This document shows, in pieces, positions 1-6,661 of a DNA stretch of 29,129 nucleotides. This DNA comes from a bacterium. GTDB lineage: Bacteria; Cyanobacteriota; Vampirovibrionia; Gastranaerophilales; Gastranaerophilaceae. Numbering within the stretch: the stretch's first letter is position 1; the number at the start of each line of letters is the position of its first letter. Made by a program: the position numbers and the translations under genes. The stretch is taken from assembly GCA_017444705.1 (NCBI GenBank), contig JAFSWA010000040.1, positions 1-29,129 of the forward strand, given 5' to 3'. The notes beneath the pieces are model-generated. The model did not search any database, had not been told where the DNA came from, and was given only the letters and a program-made list of their open reading frames with translations.

Positions 1-37
1 AAAAAATAATTAAAAAATTCAAACAATAAATAATGAT

Positions 38-79
38 AAAAAGGCATGCTTTAAGTTACAACACTAAGTATGCCTTTTT
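38..79 (+). terminator. Rho-independent terminator of a gene left of the window
   Basis: AAAAAGGCAT at 38-47 pairs with ATGCCTTTTT at 70-79. The stem extends inward through a G-T wobble and CTT/AAG, giving about 14 bp with a loop at 52-65. The A-tract before the stem and the T-tract at its end could let it work on both strands. No gene in the window lies directly upstream on the plus strand, so it probably closes a gene outside the left edge. Confidence 0.7.
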
Positions 80-195
80 ACTTCGCTAAATCTATACTTA
101 TATATAACAAATTGTTAAGATTAAAATTACAAAAAAGGCAATATTTTTTGTAAATATTTTTTATATAATATATAAATATTATATGGAGAAATAAC

Positions 196-375
196 ATGGC
201 AAATACAAGTTTTTCACAAAAACTTATCGACCTTTTCAGAGGTTCAGGAATAATGAGCTGTTCTTTAAGAGATGTTGAAAAAAACAGAGATGAATATACT
301 GAGAAAAATATTTCACTAATGAGAATGTTTTCAGAAAAAATCAGCAGTTATCCTGAAAATGAAGTTTATGCATAA
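196..375 (+). CDS. Small hypothetical protein, 59 aa
   Basis: An ATG at 196 follows GGAG at 185-188 with a 7-nt spacer, a good ribosome binding site. The frame runs 59 codons to TAA. The product starts MANTSFSQKLIDLF, is rich in charged and polar residues, and has no clear membrane segment. A possible promoter is TTGTAA at 148-153, 17 nt, then TATAAA at 171-176. I do not recognise a family. Support comes from the start context, the position after a terminator and the sensible codon use; the small size keeps confidence moderate. Confidence 0.55.
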   Translation: MANTSFSQKLIDLFRGSGIMSCSLRDVEKNRDEYTEKNISLMRMFSEKISSYPENEVYA

Positions 376-394
376 AAAACCGCATAAATTACAT

Positions 395-547
395 TTATTT
401 TATAGAAATTGCACCGTGGCAATTGTTGTAGTTATAACCGATTAATTCATTTTGCTCGTTTTGAGCATAAAGCAAATTATATTCGTATTCGTAATCCGAA
501 ATAATAATTGCTTCCGCTAAATCTTCTAACCAATCTAAAATACTCAT
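395..547 (-). CDS. Small hypothetical acidic protein, 50 aa
   Basis: On the minus strand ATG at 547 is preceded by AAGGAG (555-560) with a 7-nt spacer, and 50 codons run to TAA at 395. The product begins MSILDWLEDLAEAIII, has an acidic Tyr-rich middle (DYEYEYN), and ends in an Asn/Tyr-rich stretch with one Cys-His. It has no membrane segment and I do not recognise a family. It converges with the 59-residue gene ending at 375 and diverges from the gene at 689. The inverted repeat at 592-610 lies between the two divergent starts. Confidence 0.55.
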   Translation of the reverse strand: MSILDWLEDLAEAIIISDYEYEYNLLYAQNEQNELIGYNYNNCHGAISIK

Positions 548-591
548 TTTTATTCTCCTTTTTTAATCGCAATTTTATAATATATGGTGTT

Positions 592-610
592 TACGACACA
601 TTCGGTCGTA
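592..610. promoter_or_regulatory. Operator-like inverted repeat between divergent genes
   Basis: TACGAC at 592-597 and GTCGTA at 605-610 form a perfect 6-bp inverted repeat with a 7-nt spacer. It lies between the minus-strand 50-residue gene and the -35 box of the 689 promoter, where a repressor or activator could contact both units. A 6-bp match can arise by chance, so this is only a candidate. Confidence 0.3.
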
Positions 611-626
611 CCGCAATAAATAAATC

Positions 627-654
627 TTGACCCCAAAAAGTCATTTGCTATAAT
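627..654 (+). promoter_or_regulatory. Sigma-70-type promoter for the gene at 689
   Basis: TTGACC at 627-632 (5 of 6 to the -35 consensus) is followed after 16 nt by a perfect TATAAT at 649-654. A TG extended -10 dinucleotide (TGC before TATAAT) is also present. Initiation about 7 nt downstream would leave a leader of roughly 28 nt holding the ribosome binding site GAGG at 675-678. Confidence 0.7.
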
Positions 655-688
655 AAAAACGGCAGAAAAATAATGAGGTAATAATATA

Positions 689-886
689 ATGTTTCAACTT
701 TACATCAAGAAAAAAGGCGGGTTTGCACCTAATTTAAAAGGTGAATATCTGACTATTGAAGAGGCAAGAGCGGCTTTGCAAAAAGCAAAAGCAAAAGATG
801 AAACCATAAGTTACACCATTGAAGAAACAAACGGCGGGGTTAACAGTTACGGTGAACTTTTGACTGAAATTGTCGAAAAAGGATAA
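689..886 (+). CDS. Hypothetical protein, 65 aa
   Basis: This short protein of unknown function starts MFQLYIKKKGGFAPNLKGEY and has a Lys/Ala-rich helix in the middle (EEARAALQKAKAK) before a polar, Gly/Asn-containing end. No signal peptide or membrane segment is visible. The ATG follows GAGG at 675-678 with a spacer of about 10 nt, behind a strong promoter, and the gene ends just before a strong terminator. It therefore looks like a complete monocistronic unit. I cannot assign a family. Confidence 0.65.
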   Translation: MFQLYIKKKGGFAPNLKGEYLTIEEARAALQKAKAKDETISYTIEETNGGVNSYGELLTEIVEKG

Positions 887-899
887 TTTTTAACAAATA

Positions 900-928
900 A
901 AAAAGCCGTCTTTAAAAGACGGCTTTTT
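900..928. terminator. Bidirectional terminator between convergent genes
   Basis: AAAAAGCCGTCT at 900-911 pairs with AGACGGCTTTTT at 917-928, a 12-bp stem around a 5-nt loop with A-tract and T-tract flanks. It closes the plus-strand gene ending at 886. Read on the other strand it closes the minus-strand gene ending at 931. Confidence 0.85.
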
Positions 929-930
929 CT

Positions 931-1911
931 TTATACATATCTGTTTTGGTATGGATTAGGGGTTACTCCGTAGGGACTGACTCCATATTGTTGGTTTGGT
1001 ACTTGATTAGGAATTTGTTGCAATGTTTTGTTTTTACTTTTGCTTACTCCGATACATGCTATTGCAATACCTGCTACAACTGCAATTGCAGCTGCTGTTT
1101 TCGGATTATTTCTGATTGGATTCCAGACATATCTTCCTACACCGTTGGTGAAGAAGTTTTTGATAGCTCCGAAAAATCCGCTTTTGCCTGTTGTTGCTGC
1201 TGCTGCTGCTTTTGTGGTATCTACTTTTACGGTTACTTCTGTTGCGGCTTTTGCAGCTGCATTTGCAACTTTTGCTGCACTCTTTTTGGCGACTCTTTTA
1301 GCACCGTTTTTGGCAACTCTTTTAGCACCTTTTTTGATGGCCTTTTTACCGGCATTTACTACTGCCTCTGCACCTGTTTTTACTGTTACTTCAACAGTTG
1401 AACCAAGTACTTGTTTTTCATATTGTTGAGCAAGTTGTTTTGTAAGAGTTCTACGCATTGAGGCAACTTGTTGGGGAAGACTCATGTTGAAAGCCCCTCT
1501 AGGACGGGATAAAGTTATACCAAACTTTTCTTTTGCTTCTTTAATTAATGCCTCAGGGGTAATATTTCCGCCAAAGGATTGTTTGACTGCGGCTCTTGCT
1601 CTCGATAAAGCACTTTGAGCTGCTGTTTTTGTACCTTTTTTTGCAACTTGTTTAACCGCTGCTTTTGCTGCCTCTTCTTGATATCTTTGAGCAAGTATTT
1701 TTTTCAAATCTTTACCCATTGCATCAACTTGCTGGAAATAATCCATCCTGAAAGCTTGTTTTGGACGAACCAAATCAACACCAAACATTTCTTTTGCATC
1801 TCTGATTAATGTCCCGGGAGTATGATATGTTTGAAGAAGATCTTTAACTTGTTTCCCTGCAACTGTTCGTGCTGCCTTTGCAACATCTGTACTACCATTA
1901 ATACTAACCAT
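931..1911 (-). CDS. Membrane-anchored Lys/Ala-rich protein with a duplicated domain
   Basis: A 326-residue protein of unknown function, with a start supported by AAAGGAG 7 nt upstream. Residues 30-80 and 117-167 are an internal duplication: both copies read TPxxLIxxAKExFGxxLxRP, followed by AF-M and QQV-M, and end LAQ-Y. Residues 186-225 are a Lys/Ala-rich tract with GAKRVAK repeated, resembling histone H1-like or Hc1-like tails. One hydrophobic segment (about 271-289) is a likely membrane helix, followed by a Gln/Pro/Asn/Tyr-rich tail with PYGVTPNPY. No N-terminal signal peptide is visible. The domains are seen directly; the role is unknown. It could be a membrane-tethered nucleoid protein or an envelope protein binding polyanions. 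Confidence 0.8.
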   Translation of the reverse strand: MVSINGSTDVAKAARTVAGKQVKDLLQTYHTPGTLIRDAKEMFGVDLVRPKQAFRMDYFQQVDAMGKDLKKILAQRYQEEAAKAAVKQVAKKGTKTAAQSALSRARAAVKQSFGGNITPEALIKEAKEKFGITLSRPRGAFNMSLPQQVASMRRTLTKQLAQQYEKQVLGSTVEVTVKTGAEAVVNAGKKAIKKGAKRVAKNGAKRVAKKSAAKVANAAAKAATEVTVKVDTTKAAAAATTGKSGFFGAIKNFFTNGVGRYVWNPIRNNPKTAAAIAVVAGIAIACIGVSKSKNKTLQQIPNQVPNQQYGVSPYGVTPNPYQNRYV

Positions 1912-2040
1912 AGAAAAACTCCTTTTACTAACCTACACATTGTTAAAAACAAAATCAAAATCTAAATTTCAGCATGTATTAAAATTGTAACATTTCTTCA
2001 CAAAATGTTTAAAGCAAGTAATAAAGTTTTAATATAGCCT

Positions 2041-2478
2041 TTACTGCACCACAAAAGTTACTTCGGCTTCGGCAGTGAGTTTTCCCTCAACAAATGCCTT
2101 TGTCTGACATTTTACAATAGGACCTTTTTTCTTTATGAGATATGATTCCATATCAAGTCTGTCTCCCGGACGAACAATATTCTTAAATTTCACATTATTT
2201 GCAGATGCAAAAAGTGCCACATGCCCCGCAAAATCATCCAAATCAGGCATACAACCTGCGGACAACTGTGCCATTGCCTCTAATTGCAAAACACCCGGCA
2301 TAATAGGCTCATTAGGGAAATGTCCCTGAAAAAACGGTTCATTTATCGAAACATTTTTATAACCTTTAATGTATTCGCCCGGAACACATTCAGTTACTCT
2401 ATCCACAAGCAAAAACGGGTATCTGTGCGGAAGTATCTCCATTATTCTTTTAATATCCATTTTTATAGGTTTGCCCAT
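2041..2478 (-). CDS. fabZ: 3-hydroxyacyl-ACP dehydratase FabZ
   Basis: FabZ dehydrates (3R)-hydroxyacyl-ACP in the fatty acid elongation cycle in the cytoplasm. The 145-residue protein has the family N-terminus ILPHRYPFLLVDRV. It also has the active-site block GHFPNEPIMPGVLQLEAMAQ with catalytic His53 and Glu67, and the usual hot-dog length. The start at 2478 is supported by AGGAG about 6 nt upstream, lying at the end of lpxC; Met7 is a weaker alternative. The gene follows lpxC with one base between them and is the last of lpxD-lpxC-fabZ, so hydroxyacyl-ACP supply is coupled to lipid A synthesis. Outer-membrane bacteria commonly link these genes. lpxA is not in the window. Confidence 0.95.
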   Translation of the reverse strand: MGKPIKMDIKRIMEILPHRYPFLLVDRVTECVPGEYIKGYKNVSINEPFFQGHFPNEPIMPGVLQLEAMAQLSAGCMPDLDDFAGHVALFASANNVKFKNIVRPGDRLDMESYLIKKKGPIVKCQTKAFVEGKLTAEAEVTFVVQ

Positions 2479-2479
2479 T

Positions 2480-3298
2480 TTAAACTCCTATTTTTTCTCT
2501 GACCAATTTTTCCGCCAAAAGATTTGCCGCTTTGACGTGTACCGTATGCCCTGCCTCTTTCACAATAATATGTGCATTTAATGTCAACGGATTTATTCCT
2601 GTTAAGTATAAATCGCCAAGCAAATCAAGCATTTTATGCTTTGCGGGTTCGAATTCACTTCTCAATTCGCAAGTATAAGTGCCGTCATCTTTCATTCCAA
2701 CGGTATTTTCATAAGTAACACCCCGCCCAAAACCGTGTGCCTGTAACATTTCTAACTCATTCAAATATCCGAAAGTCCTTGCTTCTTTTATTTCATGCAA
2801 ATTCTCAGGGGAATAAGATACCCACCGATTTTTTAAATCAGGGTGATTATAATTTACCGCATAACTTATTTCCAATTTATCCGAGGGCAAAATTACAAGG
2901 TGTGTTTTTCCGTTCAGATACGAAACAGATTCTTTTAATATCCATTTATCTGTCAATGAAGCTTCAATTCCCGCCTCGTCAAATTTTTCGACCCATGTTT
3001 TTGCACTTCCGTCCAAAATAGGTAACTCAGGATAAGAACAATAAACTTCTAATGAATCAATACCGCATATTGCACAAGCAGCCATAAAATGTTCTACCAA
3101 TGAAATTGTTGCCCCGTCTGAACCGAGTGTAACACAATGGTCTGTTCTCACTACGTTTTCAAGACATGCCAAAATCGGAGTATCGCCGACATAAAATCTT
3201 ATCCCTTTCTTCATTGAAGGAACTATTCTTACACTTGACGGCTCTCCCGTCATAAGTGCGTTTGATGAAACTTCAACGGTATTTTTTATTGTTGTCAT
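2480..3298 (-). CDS. lpxC: UDP-3-O-acyl-N-acetylglucosamine deacetylase LpxC
   Basis: LpxC is the zinc-dependent deacetylase that commits UDP-acyl-GlcNAc to lipid A synthesis. The 272-residue protein keeps the expected ligands and catalytic residues: Glu69-His70 in LVEHFMAA, His221 and Asp225 in KHKMLDLLGDLY, and His251 in EAGHTVHV. The PELPILDGSA block is also present. It is about 30 residues shorter than the E. coli enzyme. The N-terminal GVGLHSG-like motif is replaced by SSNALMTGEPSSV, an odd feature described in the findings. Its ATG overlaps the lpxD stop by 4 nt (ATGA), implying translational coupling. Confidence 0.93.
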   Translation of the reverse strand: MTTIKNTVEVSSNALMTGEPSSVRIVPSMKKGIRFYVGDTPILACLENVVRTDHCVTLGSDGATISLVEHFMAACAICGIDSLEVYCSYPELPILDGSAKTWVEKFDEAGIEASLTDKWILKESVSYLNGKTHLVILPSDKLEISYAVNYNHPDLKNRWVSYSPENLHEIKEARTFGYLNELEMLQAHGFGRGVTYENTVGMKDDGTYTCELRSEFEPAKHKMLDLLGDLYLTGINPLTLNAHIIVKEAGHTVHVKAANLLAEKLVREKIGV

Positions 3299-4398
3299 TT
3301 TGAAAATTCCTCTTCTCCCTGCTCTAATGTTTCAAGCAGATATTCGTATTTTTTGTATTTTTCAATAAGTGCCAACGCGTCTGTCATTGTTTTATGCTGT
3401 TTGATAAAATCTTTTCTCGGAACAGCCGGAGCCCCCATAATGATTGCACGGGAACTGAAAGATTTTGTAACACCCGCTTGAGCCATAATAATCGAGTCCG
3501 AAGCAATTTTTATATGGTCTGCCAAACCTGCTTGTCCTGCAATTACGACTCTGTCACCTATTTCACAGCTTCCTGCAATACCGACCTGAGAAACAATCAT
3601 ACAGCCTTTACCGATTTTGCAGTTATGACCTATTTGAACAAGGTTATCAATTTTTGTTTGAGTTCCTATTACGGTATCTTCAATTGTACCTCTGTCAATA
3701 CAAGTATTTGCACCGATTTCAACGTCATCCTCAATCGTAACCGAGCCTAATGACGGAATTTTATAGATTTTTTGATTAGCTTTTTTGTCTTCGCTTGCTT
3801 CTTTGCCTTTACGAGCCTGTTCAATAGTATCAGGGGTTTCTGTTACAAAGCTGAATCCGTCAGCAGCAATGCTGACCCCATGCTGCAAAACAACTCTGTT
3901 CCCGATTGTCGCAAAATCACCTATATTGCAATTCGGGTGGAATAAACATTTTTCGCCGATTTTTACCCCTTTGCCGATATAACAGCCTGCCATAATTGAA
4001 GTTCCGTCAGCAATTTCTACATCTCTTGAAATATAAACATTTGCACCGATTGAAACATTCTCGCCAAGTTTAGCTGATTCTTCAATAACCGCAGTCGGAT
4101 GTATGCCTTTTGGTTTGTCAACGGGAACTTCAAACAAAGTCATTAATTTCATCATGGCTAATCTCGGGCGTTCAACCTCGATGGTTGTAAGTCCGTCTAT
4201 ATTAACTCCAAGCGGAACAAGAGCCGCTTTTGCTTTTGTATAATACAAAGCCTCAATAGCTTCTTCCGATAAGCCCAAAGCTAAAGATTTTTCATCAGCT
4301 TTATGCGGAGGCATGAGCTTTTCAATTTGAACATCATTAACCTTAGTCAGCATTCCGCCTACAATTTGCGAAATTTCTTCAACACTGTATGTTTTCAT
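3295..4398 (-). CDS. lpxD: UDP-3-O-(3-hydroxyacyl)glucosamine N-acyltransferase LpxD
   Basis: LpxD transfers the second hydroxyacyl chain from ACP to UDP-acyl-glucosamine, the step after LpxC. The 367-residue protein has an N-terminal uridine-binding-type region (about 1-100) and a long run of hexapeptide repeats forming a left-handed beta helix (about 101-320). His258 in NLVQIGHNCKIG is the probable catalytic base. A charged helical tail ends the protein. Residues about 186-218 hold a Lys/Glu-rich insertion compared with the E. coli loop. The ATG at 4398 follows a GAGGAG site. It is the first gene of the lpxD-lpxC-fabZ cluster, and the divergent space at 4399-4610 presumably carries its promoter. 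Confidence 0.94.
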   Translation of the reverse strand: MKTYSVEEISQIVGGMLTKVNDVQIEKLMPPHKADEKSLALGLSEEAIEALYYTKAKAALVPLGVNIDGLTTIEVERPRLAMMKLMTLFEVPVDKPKGIHPTAVIEESAKLGENVSIGANVYISRDVEIADGTSIMAGCYIGKGVKIGEKCLFHPNCNIGDFATIGNRVVLQHGVSIAADGFSFVTETPDTIEQARKGKEASEDKKANQKIYKIPSLGSVTIEDDVEIGANTCIDRGTIEDTVIGTQTKIDNLVQIGHNCKIGKGCMIVSQVGIAGSCEIGDRVVIAGQAGLADHIKIASDSIIMAQAGVTKSFSSRAIIMGAPAVPRKDFIKQHKTMTDALALIEKYKKYEYLLETLEQGEEEFSK

Positions 4399-4528
4399 TT
4401 CTACTCCTCATTAAATTGTCCTCATCCTATTTTAATACCATATTAGAAAAATTGCAAAGATTTAGACCAAATTTAACAAAATTGTAACGAAACAATTATT
4501 AAAAAATGTAAAAATAGCTGTTTTTTCA

Positions 4529-4557
4529 TTGACAATTAAAACAATTTAACAGATAAT
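4529..4557 (+). promoter_or_regulatory. Sigma-70-type promoter for the gene at 4611
   Basis: A perfect -35 box TTGACA at 4529-4534 is followed after 17 nt by GATAAT at 4552-4557, 5 of 6 to the -10 consensus. Predicted initiation near 4564 gives a leader of about 47 nt ending in an AGGAGG ribosome binding site. This is one of the best matches to the general consensus in the window. Confidence 0.75.
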
Positions 4558-4610
4558 TCTTGCAATAAATAATATAATAATTATATCAGCATAAAAATAG
4601 GAGGGAACCT

Positions 4611-5117
4611 ATGAAAATTAACACAGTAAGCAATTCTTTACCATACACAAAAATTTCGGCAAACAAAAATCAAAATCAGTCTTTTGGTGCAAAAATGTTC
4701 ACATACAGAACAATTGAACCGTATTTGAAAAGGCAAGCATATTTGAGGTCATTAACTGACGGTGAAAAATCTGCAATTGAATGGTATAACGGTATAGCAA
4801 ACAACATAAACTATATAGGAAAGAAACTTATGCCGGTATTAAAGAAAGAAACACCTATCGTAATGGCAGTTCCTGAAAAAGTTGCATTAGAAGCTTCACA
4901 AAGTAACAAAATATATAAAGGACTTGACGGAGTGCTACAAATGGACGGACGACCTTTTTTGGCACCGGGAGGATATGAAATCTGCACCCAAATAGAGGAA
5001 GCAAGAAAGCCGTTCTTATTCAAATTTAGTGATGATAAGACAATAGCTGACAATGCGGTAAATTATTTCAGTCGTATTCCGCTAAAAATAGCGGAATTAT
5101 TCAAACCCTGGTTCTAA
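4611..5117 (+). CDS. Hypothetical protein with N-terminal SFGA motif, 168 aa
   Basis: A 168-residue protein of unknown function, well expressed judging by a near-consensus promoter and an AGGAGG site before the ATG. The N-terminus is polar and Asn/Lys-rich and leads to QSFGAKMF at residues 24-31. The neighbouring protein on the other strand has PSFKG in the same place. The rest is mixed helical and basic with no membrane segment, and ends in a hydrophobic FKPWF. No catalytic motif is recognisable. It converges with the gene at 5185 and shares its terminator. The short N-terminal motif suggests a lineage-specific protein class rather than a known enzyme family. Confidence 0.75.
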   Translation: MKINTVSNSLPYTKISANKNQNQSFGAKMFTYRTIEPYLKRQAYLRSLTDGEKSAIEWYNGIANNINYIGKKLMPVLKKETPIVMAVPEKVALEASQSNKIYKGLDGVLQMDGRPFLAPGGYEICTQIEEARKPFLFKFSDDKTIADNAVNYFSRIPLKIAELFKPWF

Positions 5118-5133
5118 AATACAAAAATAAACC

Positions 5134-5169
5134 AATAATCGCCTGATATTTATTTATTAGGCGATTATT
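5134..5169. terminator. Bidirectional terminator between convergent genes
   Basis: AATAATCGCCT at 5134-5144 pairs with AGGCGATTATT at 5159-5169, and the stem extends inward through a G-T wobble and ATA/TAT around a 6-nt loop. It sits between the stops of the convergent genes at 5117 and 5185 and can serve both. Confidence 0.7.
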
Positions 5170-5184
5170 ATATTCTATCTATAA

Positions 5185-6489
5185 CTAAATTCCTTCGTCA
5201 ATGTCTACATGCTTATATTTTTCGATAAGCACGGGGTCTTTTGTAAACAAATGTATTTTTTCATTATTTTCCGGGGTGTCTTCAAAAACGCAAAGGACTT
5301 TTCCTCTCAAAATATCATTCAGTAACAGTCTTTGATTATCGGGTTTTCCCGTAAACATTTTTGAATATTCGGAATTGTCACTATCTCCCGACATTGATTT
5401 AATTACCGCTTTTACTATTTCATACTGAGTTGAAACAGGCAAAGAATCAAAAACCTTTTCCATTTCTTTTCTTGCTTTTAATTTTTCCTTTACCGTATCC
5501 TTACTTAACCAAGCCATACCGTATTTAAACTGCATTGCATTACTTTGTATTATGTTTGAATATTGAGCGAACGGCGAATTTTGCATTATATAATACAATT
5601 TACCGCCAAGTTCAGTATTTGTGGAAACATCTTTTATCTTTTTACCATCTCTGATTGCCTCAACAACATAAGCCAAATTTTTAATTTCTTCTTTTTCTGC
5701 TTCAGAAGGAATTTGTCCACTCAACCATATATTAAATCTTGCTCCGGAGATAAGTCTATATGGCAAATTTTTTACTCTCCAAAAATTAACGGGATTTTGC
5801 CCGATAAGAAAATTTTTTGCGTAATCGTCCGCCGTTTTTAAAGAAGTAGCTAATTCATTCAAAGTAACAATATTTGGGAAAGCGGCACAATGATTTACAC
5901 TTAAAATTCTATTATCGAGATTTTCCCAAATATAGCCCTTAAATCTGTCAGAAAATTCTTTATCGGACATATAATCAGTATTTGGACCGGTAACAACAGC
6001 AAAAGCCTTATCCAAATCACTTCCGGGAAGAACAGTTCCTTGTCCGGCGGAGCAAAATTCATCATAACCCGACATTAAAATTCCGTTATCTTCTGCATTT
6101 TGATATTCAATAGGACGTGCATAATCCATATTACGGCTCGACACATCCAAAACCCTTGCAAATTCATCTATCATTTTTTTTGTTGATTCCGCCATAACAG
6201 GAAAACCTGTTAACTTTTTAAAATACTCAACAAATTTTGCTTTATCCTTATCACTTTTTAGACAATCAAGAAAAGAATAATTTTCTTTTCTTATTTGTTC
6301 TGCTCTAATAAACTCGTCCGACGTTACCTGCTCAGCTTCTTGAATAATTTCCGTATATTGCGGATGTTTTAACACTTCATATTGAGAAATTGCATCATCT
6401 GCATCATAAATATATCTTTTTGGAGCTACCTTTGGCATTCCTTTGAAACTTGGAAAGCTTGATTTTATAGTTGATATAGGTTTAATCAT
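5185..6489 (-). CDS. SFKG-motif protein with GlnD-like nucleotidyltransferase motif
   Basis: I place the start at the ATG at 6489, preceded by GGGAG, giving 434 residues. The frame stays open to 6588, but that extension has no good site. The protein starts MIKPISTIKSSFPSFKG. Residues 147-160 read SAGQGTVLPGSDLD. This aligns without gaps to the Pol-beta/GlnD nucleotidyltransferase signature GRGELxPxSDID, with Asp158 and Asp160 as candidate metal ligands followed by a hydrophobic strand (AFAVV). The third acidic residue and the rest of the fold are not obvious by eye. The remainder is mostly helical and charged with no membrane segment. The nucleotidyltransferase reading is inference from this motif; substrate and role are unknown. 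Confidence 0.75.
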   Translation of the reverse strand: MIKPISTIKSSFPSFKGMPKVAPKRYIYDADDAISQYEVLKHPQYTEIIQEAEQVTSDEFIRAEQIRKENYSFLDCLKSDKDKAKFVEYFKKLTGFPVMAESTKKMIDEFARVLDVSSRNMDYARPIEYQNAEDNGILMSGYDEFCSAGQGTVLPGSDLDKAFAVVTGPNTDYMSDKEFSDRFKGYIWENLDNRILSVNHCAAFPNIVTLNELATSLKTADDYAKNFLIGQNPVNFWRVKNLPYRLISGARFNIWLSGQIPSEAEKEEIKNLAYVVEAIRDGKKIKDVSTNTELGGKLYYIMQNSPFAQYSNIIQSNAMQFKYGMAWLSKDTVKEKLKARKEMEKVFDSLPVSTQYEIVKAVIKSMSGDSDNSEYSKMFTGKPDNQRLLLNDILRGKVLCVFEDTPENNEKIHLFTKDPVLIEKYKHVDIDEGI

Positions 6490-6661
6490 CTTTATCTCCC
6501 TTATATGTATTTGGTTAGATAAAAAATATAAAAAATTTTTTTGACTATATTTACCAAACAAATTAATATAACTTAACAAAAAGTTCATCTTTCAATTCAT
6601 AAAAATTCACATATTATTTTTTATAAAAACGGATTGTGATAGATTATTAACAGGAGGGAAG

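Noticed and set aside
946..1429. Long plus-strand frames, one Cys-rich, opposite the Lys/Ala-rich protein
   Set aside because: They are antisense shadows of Ala/Lys codons (GCA/AAA giving TGC/TTT). The minus-strand gene has the binding site and domain structure.
1989..2009. AACATTT/AAATGTT hairpin after fabZ
   Set aside because: A 7-bp AT-only stem with no clear T-run is too weak to call a terminator.
6490..6588. Upstream extension of the nucleotidyltransferase-motif protein by 33 residues
   Set aside because: The first ATG has no ribosome binding site, while ATG 6489 follows GGGAG and puts the SFKG motif at the usual distance from the N-terminus.
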